DNA from: Promethearchaeota archaeon
Lineage (GTDB): Archaea > Asgardarchaeota > Lokiarchaeia > Sigyniarchaeales > SOKP01
Direction of reading: 5' to 3'
Assembly (NCBI GenBank): GCA_030606485.1
Contig: JAUWGH010000008.1
Location: 1 to 64,000, forward strand
DNA: 64,000 nt
Below the pieces are notes generated by a model, which saw only the letters and a program-made list of their open reading frames with translations, ran no database searches and had not been told where the DNA came from. The translations under genes were made by a program, and so were the position numbers. This document shows positions 26,258 through 36,178 of this stretch, one piece after another. Every line of letters begins with the position of its first letter. Within the stretch, counting starts at the first letter, position 1.

Positions 26258-27523
26258 TTAGGAGTAATTACTATCAAATGAGGCTTGTGTTTCTGCAGTT
26301 TCTAAAAAAGAAAATTTTAATAGACTGATATAAATAATTAATAGAAAAATAGAAGCCCATAAATTAAAAGGGAATATTTGATAAGTTAAGAAGAACAACC
26401 CAGACAACGGAACAACAAGTAACGCTAAAAGAAAATATCCAATTTTGAAATTCTTTATCAATCTTGTCACTTTTAAATTAACTCTAGAATTAATTGTTAT
26501 TAAGAAAATAGATAAGAATGGCGCTAAGCTTACAATATGATGATCCCAAGAATCAAAATAAACTAATAACATGATAATCATTCCCATAATTAAGCCCTCA
26601 TTAATACCAACATTAGAATTTTTTTTAAAAATGTAAATTAAGAAACCAGGAATAGCAACGATTAATACAATAATGATGGGAATAATAAATTTACTACTCT
26701 GGATTCCCATAATATAGAAAAGATTTAAAATAGCTCTTGTAATGCTAATAGAATTATTAATTCCTTCCTCCGTATATTCGCCAGAGAAATTAATATCTAT
26801 AAATCCTTGCCACAAAGTAGGATATAAAATAAAAAATAACACGGAAATTAATATTGGAATAATTACACCAAATAAGCGCAAACTCGATCGTTTGAAATCA
26901 ATTTTTAATTTCTTATTCTTCCTATTCCAATTGATGATAATTATAAAGGGAATAATGAAAATTGCTAAAGGTTTAATTGAAATACTTATTCCTATTAAAA
27001 TACCACCTAAAAACTCATAAATTAACGAATTCTTTAAAAAGAAATATAACGCCAGTAATAAGAAAACTGTGATAAGATTATTAATTTGACCTAAAGCATA
27101 ATTCATAAAATGCGGAAAACAGAGTAAATAAATTGTAATATACTTAATAGAACGTGAATTTAAATCATTTTTTTTTGAATTTAATCGATTTAATTGTATT
27201 TTTGCTGCATTAATATAGATTATATAGCAACATGCAAAATTTAAAAACAAACTAAAAATCTGAAATACAAAATAACCAATTTCTAAACCCATCATCGAAA
27301 ATGGTGTAAAAAAATAGGCAGAAATTGGAAAATATCTATATGGAAAGAGATAATTAGATTGATTATATAAATCATTAATATCTTCAATAATTATTTTACC
27401 TGCATTAAAATAGGTTAGAAAATCACACGTTTCAGAAAATCCAGCAAAATAGAATAACATAAGAGAAATTATCAAATAAACACAATGAGTTCCTATACCT
27501 ACAAATAAAAATCTTTTATCCAT
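26258..27523 (-). CDS. Glycosyltransferase family 87-type membrane mannosyltransferase
   Basis: 421 residues, about ten membrane helices. The GT-C/GT87 layout is visible: D34 in the first outer loop (ETCDFLTYFNAGK), then YRYFPISAYFFTPFSMMGLE, YALGQINNLITVFLLLALYF, and GGILIGISISIKPLAIFIIP. Enzymes of this family move mannose from polyprenyl-phosphate-mannose onto outside acceptors such as lipoglycans. The neighbours (acyltransferase, PAP2 phosphatase) fit an envelope-glycan or lipid-carrier pathway. The acceptor is unknown. The C-terminal tail is short and polar. Confidence 0.75.
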   Translation of the reverse strand: MDKRFLFVGIGTHCVYLIISLMLFYFAGFSETCDFLTYFNAGKIIIEDINDLYNQSNYLFPYRYFPISAYFFTPFSMMGLEIGYFVFQIFSLFLNFACCYIIYINAAKIQLNRLNSKKNDLNSRSIKYITIYLLCFPHFMNYALGQINNLITVFLLLALYFFLKNSLIYEFLGGILIGISISIKPLAIFIIPFIIIINWNRKNKKLKIDFKRSSLRLFGVIIPILISVLFFILYPTLWQGFIDINFSGEYTEEGINNSISITRAILNLFYIMGIQSSKFIIPIIIVLIVAIPGFLIYIFKKNSNVGINEGLIMGMIIMLLVYFDSWDHHIVSLAPFLSIFLITINSRVNLKVTRLIKNFKIGYFLLALLVVPLSGLFFLTYQIFPFNLWASIFLLIIYISLLKFSFLETAETQASFDSNYS

Positions 27524-27676
27524 TTTAATATATTATTAGCCCTAACCTTAATTTATTTTGTTTTTATTTTAATTAGAAATCTAAGGTTTTTTAAAAGTTC
27601 ATAAAATTAAATATTGTTTTTTAATAGAATTATTAAAAAAATTAAAAAATTAAAAAAAAAAGAGAATTTAATATTT

Positions 27677-28708
27677 TTATTCTACACTTTCAGCTTTTTC
27701 GACTTCTTCTACTTTTTCGACTTTTTCTCTCTTGCCGAGTTTTTCTTGAATTATTACCAAAAGCCATGGTATAAGTAAAGTAACTGCTAATGCTACTATT
27801 ACGTATTTAAAAAATTTCCAAATTTGAACATCTAAAGGTATTAGGCTTAAAACTAAATACAAAACAATAGTAATTACAAGCCCTATAGCTAAATTGATAA
27901 TTCTCTGTTTATTATCAAGGTCTTTCGGATTATAATGTATTTTTTCATTTTCAATTAAATAACCTACTGATAATCCGGTTAAAGCTCCGCAAGCCCTTCC
28001 ATAATCACCTAGACCCGTAGGAAAGATCAGCAACGCAACAATAAATAAAACTACAGGAATAGCTACAGCTAGTATTAGTTTTATTTTCAAATCAAATGTG
28101 TTTATTTTTTCAGTAACAAGTGGTTCTAAATTAATAAATAATAGCAAAAAGCTTATTCCAATTAATAATCCACCAACGATATCCTCAACATCATGAACTC
28201 CTATAATCTGCCTCGAAATTGCAACTAAATATATTACAACTAGAAAAATCCAAGGAATATATTTATACCACTTCTCTTGTGCATAATTCTTTTGAGTATG
28301 AAATGCGAGATATCCATATGTTGCCGTGGAGCCTTGCGCATGTCCCGATGGAAAACCATAGCCGTCAGCGTTGGCTCTAGCATTTGATGCAGGTCTAGGA
28401 TCCTTATATATATCTTTTAAAAACGAGTCCAAAAAACTCGATCCTAATAGAACAAGCATTAAATTCTTCGCAAATCGTTTATCATATATGAAAAATAAAG
28501 CTGCTCCGATTATAATATAAACTAAAGCATCTCCCAAATAAGTGATGGCAGTAAAAATATAATATACAACATCATTGTTAACTAAAGTATCACCAAACCA
28601 CGTGTTTAATCCAGCAACCATTAGCATTAATCCAACTAAAGCAATACCAAGCGTAATTTCGAGAATTAAAATATATGTTTTTTTAGATAAGATTTCTTCT
28701 TCACTCAA
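27677..28708 (-). CDS. PAP2-family membrane phosphatase
   Basis: 343 residues. The three phosphatase motifs are complete: K98-x6-R105-P (KDIYKDPRP), PSGH at 120-123 and SR-x5-H172-xxx-D176 (SRQIIGVHDVED). About seven or more membrane helices lie around them. The extra C-terminal half has four or five further helices and a short charged tail of Lys/Val/Glu repeats. The family cleaves lipid phosphates and diphosphates such as polyprenyl-PP, phosphatidate or glucose-6-phosphate. Next to a GT87 enzyme, recycling of a polyprenyl-phosphate carrier is the simplest role, by inference. It is divergent from the ICMT-like gene. Confidence 0.85.
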   Translation of the reverse strand: MSEEEILSKKTYILILEITLGIALVGLMLMVAGLNTWFGDTLVNNDVVYYIFTAITYLGDALVYIIIGAALFFIYDKRFAKNLMLVLLGSSFLDSFLKDIYKDPRPASNARANADGYGFPSGHAQGSTATYGYLAFHTQKNYAQEKWYKYIPWIFLVVIYLVAISRQIIGVHDVEDIVGGLLIGISFLLLFINLEPLVTEKINTFDLKIKLILAVAIPVVLFIVALLIFPTGLGDYGRACGALTGLSVGYLIENEKIHYNPKDLDNKQRIINLAIGLVITIVLYLVLSLIPLDVQIWKFFKYVIVALAVTLLIPWLLVIIQEKLGKREKVEKVEEVEKAESVE

Positions 28709-28953
28709 TGGTTTTTACCAATTTTTTTTTTATAAAATATATTGAAAATTAATAGTAATATTATTTTCATTTTATTATAATACTATTGTCAATTTAATTG
28801 ATTACCTACTAATAATCAAATGAAAAGTATATTGAATTTTTTGAATTTCTTTAAAAATTATAATAATAGAATTTTATATGATTCAATCGTTTTTGATTTT
28901 ATGGAGATAGAAATATATGTTATTAGATATTAGAAAAAGATTGGAGGTAAAAA

Positions 28954-29514
28954 ATGCTCATTTTTCCTTTGATTTGGATTATATTTCCAATTGTATTAAC
29001 TGTCATTCTTTTGAGTTCGTGGCTATTGGCAAGAATGAATAAATTGGAAAACAAGGTTTTGCGAAGTGGATTCATAATAGCAGGTGCCATTATCGGATTC
29101 TTTGCGTTTATTTTACCTTTTTTTGAACAACTGTGTTTTCAAGATATAATTTTAAATTATGTTATTGGAATACTCTTAACAGTGTTTGGTTTGATCGCAC
29201 GTGTGTATCCAATGATTTATCTCCGGAGGAAAGGCACTACTACAGCATTGAGCAAGGTGACAGAAATAATCGACACTGGGCCTTATGGAATAATTAGACA
29301 TCCTCAATATGCAGGAGGAATCCTCTTAATAATTGGATGGTGTCTTATCTGGGGATCGATCTTTTGTCTGTGTTTAGTCCCATTAATTGCTTTATTGACT
29401 GTTATACAAGCATTAATTGAAGAAAAGTATATTTTAGAAAAAAAGTTTGGTAATGCATATTTTGAATATAAAAAGAGAGTAGGTATGTTCATTCCAAAAA
29501 GAAGAAGACAATAG
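28954..29514 (+). CDS. Isoprenylcysteine carboxyl methyltransferase-like membrane methyltransferase
   Basis: 186 residues, about five membrane helices. The C-terminal half has the family core: IIDTGPYGIIRHPQYAGG for AdoMet binding, then IQALIEEKYILEKKFGNAYFEYKKRVGMFIP. Eukaryotic ICMT methylates prenylated C-terminal Cys; prokaryotic members methylate lipids or other hydrophobic substrates, and many are unassigned. The start ATG follows a good GGAGG (28943-28947). It stands alone on the plus strand. Confidence 0.8.
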   Translation: MLIFPLIWIIFPIVLTVILLSSWLLARMNKLENKVLRSGFIIAGAIIGFFAFILPFFEQLCFQDIILNYVIGILLTVFGLIARVYPMIYLRRKGTTTALSKVTEIIDTGPYGIIRHPQYAGGILLIIGWCLIWGSIFCLCLVPLIALLTVIQALIEEKYILEKKFGNAYFEYKKRVGMFIPKRRRQ

Positions 29515-29663
29515 AAATTAAATTATTTCCAATATAAAAACATCTAGTCTTTTCATAAATTTAATTTTGAATTAATCTAATGATCAAAAAAGGAAAATGT
29601 ATTTTTTGTTGTTGCCTAAAAATAATAAAAAACTCATAGATTATAATTAATAGGTTAAAAAGA

Positions 29664-29812
29664 AAACCGAAGGAATTCGGTATCTCTTTAAATTAAGTAT
29701 AAGGAGGAGATCCCGTGCAATGATTTCACGAGAAGAGGGCGAATTTTGGGCCTCATTCGCGAAATGCGTGAGTCTATCCAATGTTTTAAGTGCATTTATT
29801 TAAAAATGCTTA
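29664..29812 (+). ncRNA. Candidate structured non-coding RNA
   Basis: Within a 415-bp gene-free region lies a block clearly richer in G and C than its surroundings. It folds by eye into several stems: ACCGAA/TTCGGT with a GGAA (GNRA) loop at 29666-29681; CGTG/CACG at 29714-29730; GCGAAT/ATTCGC at 29739-29760; and GCATTT/AAATGC near 29792-29809, close to the 3' end. GAGG (29735-29738) can pair with CCTC (29751-29754) inside the third loop, giving an H-type pseudoknot. In AT-rich archaea GC islands like this often mark RNA genes. I could not match it to tRNA, RNase P, SRP or a known riboswitch. The strand is inferred from a TATA-like stretch near 29640. Confidence 0.5.
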
Positions 29813-29930
29813 AGATACTTAATTTCCTTCAGTATGAAATTGTTTTTTGAAGTAATTAAATTTTACAAAACATATTATTGTTCGTATCAATCGTAAGACA
29901 ATAATTTTACAATAAAATTTCATTGCTTAA

Positions 29931-32213
29931 TTAATTTAAATTCTCATTAACTGCATATGATTTATAAAACATCTTATATATGAGATTATCTGTTTTGTCA
30001 AATAAGGGTTTTAGAATTTGATGTAATTGTTTTTGAATTTCCCATTTCGAAATCGAATTATTCACATTAGAGGTATATTTTTTGCAAACTTCTTTTGATT
30101 TAAGAGTAGCAATTTTTCCGATTTCGCTTAGATTTTTATGAATTTTATTATTTTCATTGTATTTTTCTATTGGAAACTCTAATGCTTTTTTGAAAATATG
30201 GCGCGAACTTTTTCTAATTTTGATTTGCTCGGAAAATATGGGAGAATTTAAAATTGCTGTTAAGTAATGAGCTTCATTAATATTAGTTGTATCAAGAAAG
30301 CTCAGATCACCTGTAATAATACAGTCGCCAGTAATAACTGCTGCGTTTAACATTGAACCTGAATTGTTATATACTACTTTAATATGCGAAAATTGTCTTT
30401 TATTTAACAATTTATTCCATCGATTTAAGTTTTCCATTAAGGATTTATGTTTAGTAGTTTTTTTTTTATATTTCAAGTATTTTTGATTGATTAATTCGTA
30501 AAATAATGAACCATATTTTGATAAAGCTTTAGGGTCCCAAGTTAAATTATTTTTCTCAATGGGCAAGAAGACGCTGTAGGTATGAAAGATATTAAATTTT
30601 ACCAATTCAGTACTTTTTACACATTTAAAGATATATTTTTTTTCAATAATTTGATTTTGGTATTCTATCTTATTCCAAGGAGATTTTGCTTTTTTGAGAA
30701 TTTTTTTATCCAGGTTAATAAGAGCCAATGTGTTAGATTTCTTCTTAAATTTTATGAATATAAGATTTCGTGGATTTAGGTCAGCACCTTTATGAAACAA
30801 GTCAAAATAATGAGATTTGGCATATGGATACATTTTATTTTTAATTTCTTTTGGAATTAGCTTTTTCACATAAAATTTTCCGCTTTTTTCGACAACTGCA
30901 TAAGGGATATAGATAACTTCCTTCATTTTCACTATTTTAAAACTAGAATTTGATTTTTTAAAATCAAAATGTTCGACGGGTATTTCTCTTTGCTCAAGTT
31001 CTTCCCTACTTTTATTGTTATTTAGTTTATCTTTAATTGCAAATAAACAAATAAAATCTACATTAAAGATTTTTTTAGTAAATTTCCAGATTTTAATATT
31101 TCTAAACCCACGGAATGTTCTAAATCGGTCATTATGACTTCCTGTGATAATTCCGGATGTTATTACAAAAAATATTTTACCCTTATTTTTCAAGTAGAGA
31201 TTACTGCATTGATAAAAAAACACAGCAGATAAATCTAAATTCAGAATATTCTTAGGGGATGGTTTTATTTGTAAATTTTCGACTAGAACCTTTAATTTAT
31301 TTTGTTCTTTTAAAGATTCTAACGAGCCATATGTCAGCCAAGGCGGATTTCCGATTATTAAATCGAACTTATTTTCGATATTTTCCTCCAGAAATAATGA
31401 ATCACGCAATTCTATATTTATTTTACAATGTGGAATTAAATCCTTGATTAATAGGAAAATATTTATTTTGGAAATAAATACTGCAAATGGATTCAAATCG
31501 TATCCATAAATATTATTAATTGCTGAAATTTGATTCTTTAAGGGGGTATCTTTTGATATAATATATTTAATTAGCTCAATAATGAAAGTACCAGAACCAC
31601 AAGCTGGGTCTAATACTTTATCCCCAAAATCATAGGATTTGATAATCATTTTTCTGGCAAGATAAGAAGGAGTGTAGAACTCCCCCATTGAATGCCTTAA
31701 AGTAGCAGAAATCAATTCTTGATAAATATGATGGAATAAATCCTCTCTGAGGATTTTAATATTGAGAATTGAATTATAAATATTATGGAGATTTAAGACC
31801 AATTGCTTTATCATATCATTTATTTCTTTTGGGTTATTTTCTACATTTAAAAATATCCAATTACGTAGATTCCGTTCAAAATCACTGAAATCGTTAGCAA
31901 AATTATTCAATAAACCAAAAATATTTTTTAAATCAATAAGTTCAAATTCAATTTTGCTCAAAACAACTCGGATTAAAATTATTTTTATTAATAAGGTTAA
32001 ATAAGTGTGTGTAAGAAATAATTCTTTATTACAGTTCTTCTCACTATAAATTTTGATGAATATATTTTTCCATTCGTTAAATTCTTCATTGTTTTGAAGA
32101 TTATGTAATCCAAATAGAGAATCTAAGATTTGGTATGTATTTTTAAAAATATCTGAATGTATTCCAAATAAATGAGCGATTAATTCTCCAGAGAGAGCTC
32201 TTGTTTCAATCAA
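29931..32213 (-). CDS. Solitary N6-adenine DNA methyltransferase (Eco57I/type IIG-like)
   Basis: 760 residues. Methyltransferase motifs in gamma-type order: X GEFYTP (177-182), I DPACGSGTF (202-210) and IV NPPW (289-292). The first 165 residues are helical without a PD-(D/E)XK pattern, so unlike type IIG enzymes it seems to lack a nuclease. The C-terminal third (about 450-740) is likely the target-recognition region. With no restriction gene beside it, it may be a solitary methylase used for regulation or self-marking, or the surviving half of a system. The Mrr-like and LAGLIDADG-RecB proteins elsewhere in the window are not adjacent. Confidence 0.85.
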   Translation of the reverse strand: MIETRALSGELIAHLFGIHSDIFKNTYQILDSLFGLHNLQNNEEFNEWKNIFIKIYSEKNCNKELFLTHTYLTLLIKIILIRVVLSKIEFELIDLKNIFGLLNNFANDFSDFERNLRNWIFLNVENNPKEINDMIKQLVLNLHNIYNSILNIKILREDLFHHIYQELISATLRHSMGEFYTPSYLARKMIIKSYDFGDKVLDPACGSGTFIIELIKYIISKDTPLKNQISAINNIYGYDLNPFAVFISKINIFLLIKDLIPHCKINIELRDSLFLEENIENKFDLIIGNPPWLTYGSLESLKEQNKLKVLVENLQIKPSPKNILNLDLSAVFFYQCSNLYLKNKGKIFFVITSGIITGSHNDRFRTFRGFRNIKIWKFTKKIFNVDFICLFAIKDKLNNNKSREELEQREIPVEHFDFKKSNSSFKIVKMKEVIYIPYAVVEKSGKFYVKKLIPKEIKNKMYPYAKSHYFDLFHKGADLNPRNLIFIKFKKKSNTLALINLDKKILKKAKSPWNKIEYQNQIIEKKYIFKCVKSTELVKFNIFHTYSVFLPIEKNNLTWDPKALSKYGSLFYELINQKYLKYKKKTTKHKSLMENLNRWNKLLNKRQFSHIKVVYNNSGSMLNAAVITGDCIITGDLSFLDTTNINEAHYLTAILNSPIFSEQIKIRKSSRHIFKKALEFPIEKYNENNKIHKNLSEIGKIATLKSKEVCKKYTSNVNNSISKWEIQKQLHQILKPLFDKTDNLIYKMFYKSYAVNENLN

Positions 32214-32303
32214 TAAAAAATCCTTTGACTTTTAGTTTTTATATTAATTATTACTTTTTATTAAGATTTTTATTATTTTTTATTTTATTAATATATAATA
32301 ACA

Positions 32304-32888
32304 ATGCAGTTCAAACTATGCGAATCGGTAAAAAATGGATTTAAATTTGGTTGTCAGATATGCGGAAACTGTTGCAAAGGTAAGAAAAAAGGTTATATTT
32401 TTATTTACAAACCTGATTTAGAGAAACTATTTGAATATTTTAAATGTACAACTGAAGCGGAAAAATGTGAATTCGCAAAAAAGCATTTAGAGATTATTTC
32501 GCAAAAGTTTGTTTATAAAGATAATAATACAGATGTAAAGAAGAACTATTATTATGATACTCTTGTCTTTAAGTTAGTTGGAGAAAATGAAGAGTGTTGT
32601 TTTCTTGGAGAAAATAATATGTGTAAAATTTATTCAGTTCGGCCTTTTCAATGCATTTCATATCCAGTTTGGCGTATAATTCTTACCCTAAAGAAGAATT
32701 GGGATGAAAATTTAAAAAAATGTAAAGGAATTAATATCACTAATGGAGAATCTTACTCTCGAAAAAGGATTTTGGATATTTTAAAGAAAGAATTTCAATT
32801 AGAAAAGAAATTTTTCTTAGAGATGAAAGGCAATAATTTCAAAATAAAGGAAGTTTATTCATTTTTAAGAAATATCAATAAAGATTAG
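32304..32888 (+). CDS. YkgJ-family Cys-cluster protein
   Basis: 194 residues. The family pattern is CxxCxxCC near the N-terminus (C17, C20, C23, C24 in CQICGNCC) with a second Cys group in CCFLGENNMCKIYSVRPFQC. These proteins (PF03692, once called zinc/iron-chelating) bind a metal or an Fe-S cluster, and their reactions are mostly unknown. The gene is divergent from the methyltransferase across 90 bp and converges with carS. A second family member lies at 50241-51089. Confidence 0.8.
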   Translation: MQFKLCESVKNGFKFGCQICGNCCKGKKKGYIFIYKPDLEKLFEYFKCTTEAEKCEFAKKHLEIISQKFVYKDNNTDVKKNYYYDTLVFKLVGENEECCFLGENNMCKIYSVRPFQCISYPVWRIILTLKKNWDENLKKCKGINITNGESYSRKRILDILKKEFQLEKKFFLEMKGNNFKIKEVYSFLRNINKD

Positions 32889-32901
32889 ATTTAGATATTA
32901 T

Positions 32902-33600
32902 TTACCATGGAACTTTCTTTAAATCGAGATAATATGCAACAACATTTGAAAAAATTGCTACTAATGGTGTTGAGATAAAAATAAAAATTATAAAATACCA
33001 TGGTATGGGAAAAATCGGATACACCATAATAACTGAGAAAGCAATAAAATCTAATTGATCTATCAAAAAGATTTGTCCACCTCTTTCTTTTCCCATCCGT
33101 CTTTTTATAAAACTACCAATTAAATCTCCAATTGGTGCCCCTATACTCATAAGAAGAATTCTTAAGAGAAAATTATTAAATTTATCTCTAATTTCTACAA
33201 AAAAGAGTATATCCTCTTGACTAAAAAGCTTTAAAACAGTTGAGCTAAGTTCAAATCGATATATTGTAATGTCAGCAAGAGGAAAGTATATAAAAGAGGT
33301 AATCAAACAGATTAAGAAACTAAAAAATATTCCAATAATAATACCATTCCAAGTTTTTCCATCACCAAGAATTCTCTTGTTAGTGTTTTTATATACTCGA
33401 CCTCCATCAATAGGATAAAGTTTTACTGGAAATTTTCCAGCAAATGTCATACACGCATTACTGAGAAAAGCTGGTAATAAGCAGAAATATGTCAAACCAA
33501 GAAGAACTAACCAATCAAAAATTGAAAAAATAAATATGATTAAGCAGAAATGGGTTATAAAAAGAATTCCAAAAATAATTATATATCTTTTAAGCCACAT
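32902..33600 (-). CDS. carS: CDP-archaeol synthase
   Basis: 232 residues, five or so membrane helices, the normal CarS size. Signatures include YPIDGGRVYKNTNKRILGDGKTWNG, GAPIGDLIGSFIKRR and IFLIDQLDFI. CarS moves CMP from CTP to unsaturated archaeal phosphatidate (digeranylgeranylglyceryl phosphate), the activation step for polar head-group addition. It supports an archaeal ether-lipid membrane. The CDP-alcohol phosphatidyltransferase at 43979-44770 would act on its product. Confidence 0.9.
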   Translation of the reverse strand: MWLKRYIIIFGILFITHFCLIIFIFSIFDWLVLLGLTYFCLLPAFLSNACMTFAGKFPVKLYPIDGGRVYKNTNKRILGDGKTWNGIIIGIFFSFLICLITSFIYFPLADITIYRFELSSTVLKLFSQEDILFFVEIRDKFNNFLLRILLMSIGAPIGDLIGSFIKRRMGKERGGQIFLIDQLDFIAFSVIMVYPIFPIPWYFIIFIFISTPLVAIFSNVVAYYLDLKKVPW

Positions 33601-33818
33601 AAGATCTTCTTGCTTTAGATTCGGATCACTAAATATTTTTTCTAAAATAGAATCAAATCCTTTAAGTTATTGGAAGTTATATAAATTTTAATTAAGAATA
33701 CAATCTAGAAAGTTTATTAATTATTTTTAAAATTAAGTTAATAATATTTAACTATTATAGAAAATAAATTAAATGTTTTATTATTCAAATTATTGTTTAT
33801 AATTAGAAGGGGAAAAAT

Positions 33819-36173
33819 TTGAAAATCGGAGTTTTTATTTGTCATTGTGGTACTAATATTGGAGGAGTATTAGATATTAAAGGCATAATGGAACATTTTA
33901 AGAGATATCCTGATTTGAAAGTTTTTGAAGATAAATATTTATGCGCTGAATTGGGATTAAATTTGATTGCGGATGAAATAAAGGAAAATAAAATAGATAG
34001 AGTAGTAATTGCTGCTTGTTCTTTCAAATTACACGGAGAATTATTTCGCAATTCAATTGAAAAAACAGGAATCAATAGATATTTGATATCTTTTGCAAAT
34101 ATTCGGGAACAAAATTCATGGGTCCATGCAAATGAACCCAAAAGAGCTACACAAAAGGCTATAGACCAAATTGATATGGCGATTGAACGAGTAAAATTAT
34201 TAAAGCCATTAAAACGAAAAAAATCAAAGATTACACCTTCGGTTTTGATTATTGGGGGAGGTATTGCTGGAATTAAAGCGTCATTACAAATTGCTGATGC
34301 GGGATATAAAGTGTACCTTGTTGAAAAGGAGCCAACAATTGGAGGAAAAATGGCTTTATTTGATAAAACCTTCCCAACTCTAGATTGTAGCATATGTATT
34401 TTAGGACCTATAATGGTTGAGGTAAAAGATCATCCAAATATTGAATTATTAACTTATTCAGAAGTAGAAGAAGTATCTGGTTATATTGGAAGTTTTGAAA
34501 TAACTGTTGAAAAAAAACCTCGATTTATTTTTGAAGATAAATGCGTTGGTTGCTTTGAGATATGTAGAGAAGTTTGCCCAATTGATGTTGAAGATACTTT
34601 TTTCCCCAGAAAAGCAATAGATGTTTCATATCCACAGGCAATACCACTAATTCCAAATATATTAGAAGAATATTGTATAGGATGTAAAGCATGCGAAATA
34701 GCATGTGGAGAACGGGAAGCAATTAATTTTTCTCAGACTAAAGAAACAAAAAAATTTAAAGTTGGTGCAATTATTGTCGCAACGGGATATAAAACATTCG
34801 ATCCATCAATTTTGGGAGAATATAATTATACAAGATTTCCTGATATAATTACAGGATTGGAGATGGAAAGATTACTTAATACAGATGGGCCGACTAAGGG
34901 AGTGATTTTAAAACCTTCTGATAGTAGCATTCCAAAACATATTTCTTTTATATTATGTGTTGGCTCAAGAAATAAAAAACTAGGTCATGAATATTGTAGC
35001 CAAGTTTGTTGCAATTATTCTGTAAAACAAGCAATTTTGGCTAAAAAACAAATTAAAAATTTAGATATAGTAATATATTATACAGATATTAGAGCCATAG
35101 GAAAATTTTGTGAAGAGTTTTATAATAGAGCGAGAGAAGAATTTCAAGTTAGGTTTATCAAAAGTAATATTTCAACCATTATTAAGAGTGATACCACCAA
35201 TAAATTATTAATAAGAGGAGAGAATATTTTAGATGATCATTTATTTGAAAATCCTACAGATTTAGTAGTCTTAGCTGTCGGAATCGAACCAGCTGAAGGA
35301 ACGGAGGAATTGGCACAAATTTTAAATATTTCTACAGATACTTACGGATTTTTATTAGAAAGTCATCTCAAAGTTAGACCTTCAGATTCCTCAGTTAAAG
35401 GGATTTATATTGCAGGGGCAATTCAGTTTCCCAAGGATATTCCGAATAGTATTAGTCAAGCAGAATCTACTGCTTCTAAAACAATTTCTCTTTTAACTAA
35501 GGGAGAAATAGAATTAGATCCATTAGTTGTGCGATATAACCGTGATTTATGCGATTTATGTCGCTTATGTGAAAATGTCTGTGGATTTAATGCCATTGAG
35601 ATTAAGGGAGACAAACTCACTATTATTAACGCTAATTGCGTAGGTTGTGGAGCATGCGCAGCCATGTGCCCAAAAAATGCATTGACAGTTCCAGGATTTA
35701 CTAAAGAAGAAATCATAAAACAATTAAAAGTCATAACCGATAAAAAAAAAGAGTCACCTTTAATTGTGACATTTCTTTGTAATTGGTGTTCTTATCTTGG
35801 TGCAGACTTAGCAGGGACCAGTAAAATTCAATATCCAACCAATACTAGGCCAATTCATGTGATGTGTACCGCTATGATTGACCCCGCTTTAGTTTTTGAA
35901 GCTTTATTCAATGGTGCAGATGGTGTTTTAATAGCCGGTTGCCATCCCCAAGATTGCCATTATAAAACTGGATTCATTAAAGCAGAAAATAGATATGAAA
36001 GTATAATTTCAATGCTCGAAGAATTAAAAATAAATAATAATAGGGTTAAAATAATAAGTATTTCTGCAGGAGAAGGGCAGAAATTTGCTAATACAATTAG
36101 AGAATTTACTGAAACTCTCAAAACTTTAGGTCCGATATCTAAAGATCTTAAATATGTTAAAAAATATGAATAA
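33819..36173 (+). CDS. hdrA: HdrA-MvhD fusion (electron-bifurcating heterodisulfide reductase subunit A)
   Basis: 784 residues, longer than plain HdrA because an MvhD-type domain is joined at the end. In order: N-terminal Cys-rich part (ICHCG); FAD-binding GGGIAG at 146-151; DCSICILGPIM (190-200); ferredoxin motifs at C242-C253 and C286-C296; CVGSR with C380 and YCSQVCC (C393-C398), the classical HdrA cluster site; C578-C588 and C607-C617 ferredoxins; and from about 645 the MvhD-like part (CNWC 654-657, C683, AGCHPQDC 708-713). MvhD links HdrA to a hydrogenase or F420-dependent partner. The first ferredoxin motif has spacing C-x2-C-x3-C-x3-C. The TTG start follows AGAAGGGG. The next gene starts 5 bp after the stop. 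Confidence 0.92.
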   Translation: MKIGVFICHCGTNIGGVLDIKGIMEHFKRYPDLKVFEDKYLCAELGLNLIADEIKENKIDRVVIAACSFKLHGELFRNSIEKTGINRYLISFANIREQNSWVHANEPKRATQKAIDQIDMAIERVKLLKPLKRKKSKITPSVLIIGGGIAGIKASLQIADAGYKVYLVEKEPTIGGKMALFDKTFPTLDCSICILGPIMVEVKDHPNIELLTYSEVEEVSGYIGSFEITVEKKPRFIFEDKCVGCFEICREVCPIDVEDTFFPRKAIDVSYPQAIPLIPNILEEYCIGCKACEIACGEREAINFSQTKETKKFKVGAIIVATGYKTFDPSILGEYNYTRFPDIITGLEMERLLNTDGPTKGVILKPSDSSIPKHISFILCVGSRNKKLGHEYCSQVCCNYSVKQAILAKKQIKNLDIVIYYTDIRAIGKFCEEFYNRAREEFQVRFIKSNISTIIKSDTTNKLLIRGENILDDHLFENPTDLVVLAVGIEPAEGTEELAQILNISTDTYGFLLESHLKVRPSDSSVKGIYIAGAIQFPKDIPNSISQAESTASKTISLLTKGEIELDPLVVRYNRDLCDLCRLCENVCGFNAIEIKGDKLTIINANCVGCGACAAMCPKNALTVPGFTKEEIIKQLKVITDKKKESPLIVTFLCNWCSYLGADLAGTSKIQYPTNTRPIHVMCTAMIDPALVFEALFNGADGVLIAGCHPQDCHYKTGFIKAENRYESIISMLEELKINNNRVKIISISAGEGQKFANTIREFTETLKTLGPISKDLKYVKKYE

Positions 36174-36178
36174 AAATT

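Noticed and set aside
26742-27020. Plus-strand open frame of 92 codons
   Set aside because: Antisense to the GT87 gene, basic low-complexity translation.
29664-29812. tRNA, RNase P or SRP RNA in the GC-rich island
   Set aside because: No T-loop consensus or cloverleaf spacing, too short for RNase P or SRP, and no matching core motifs; kept as an unassigned RNA.
29931-32213. BREX (PglX) or DISARM methyltransferase
   Set aside because: None of the companion genes of those systems lies nearby, and the length is well below PglX.
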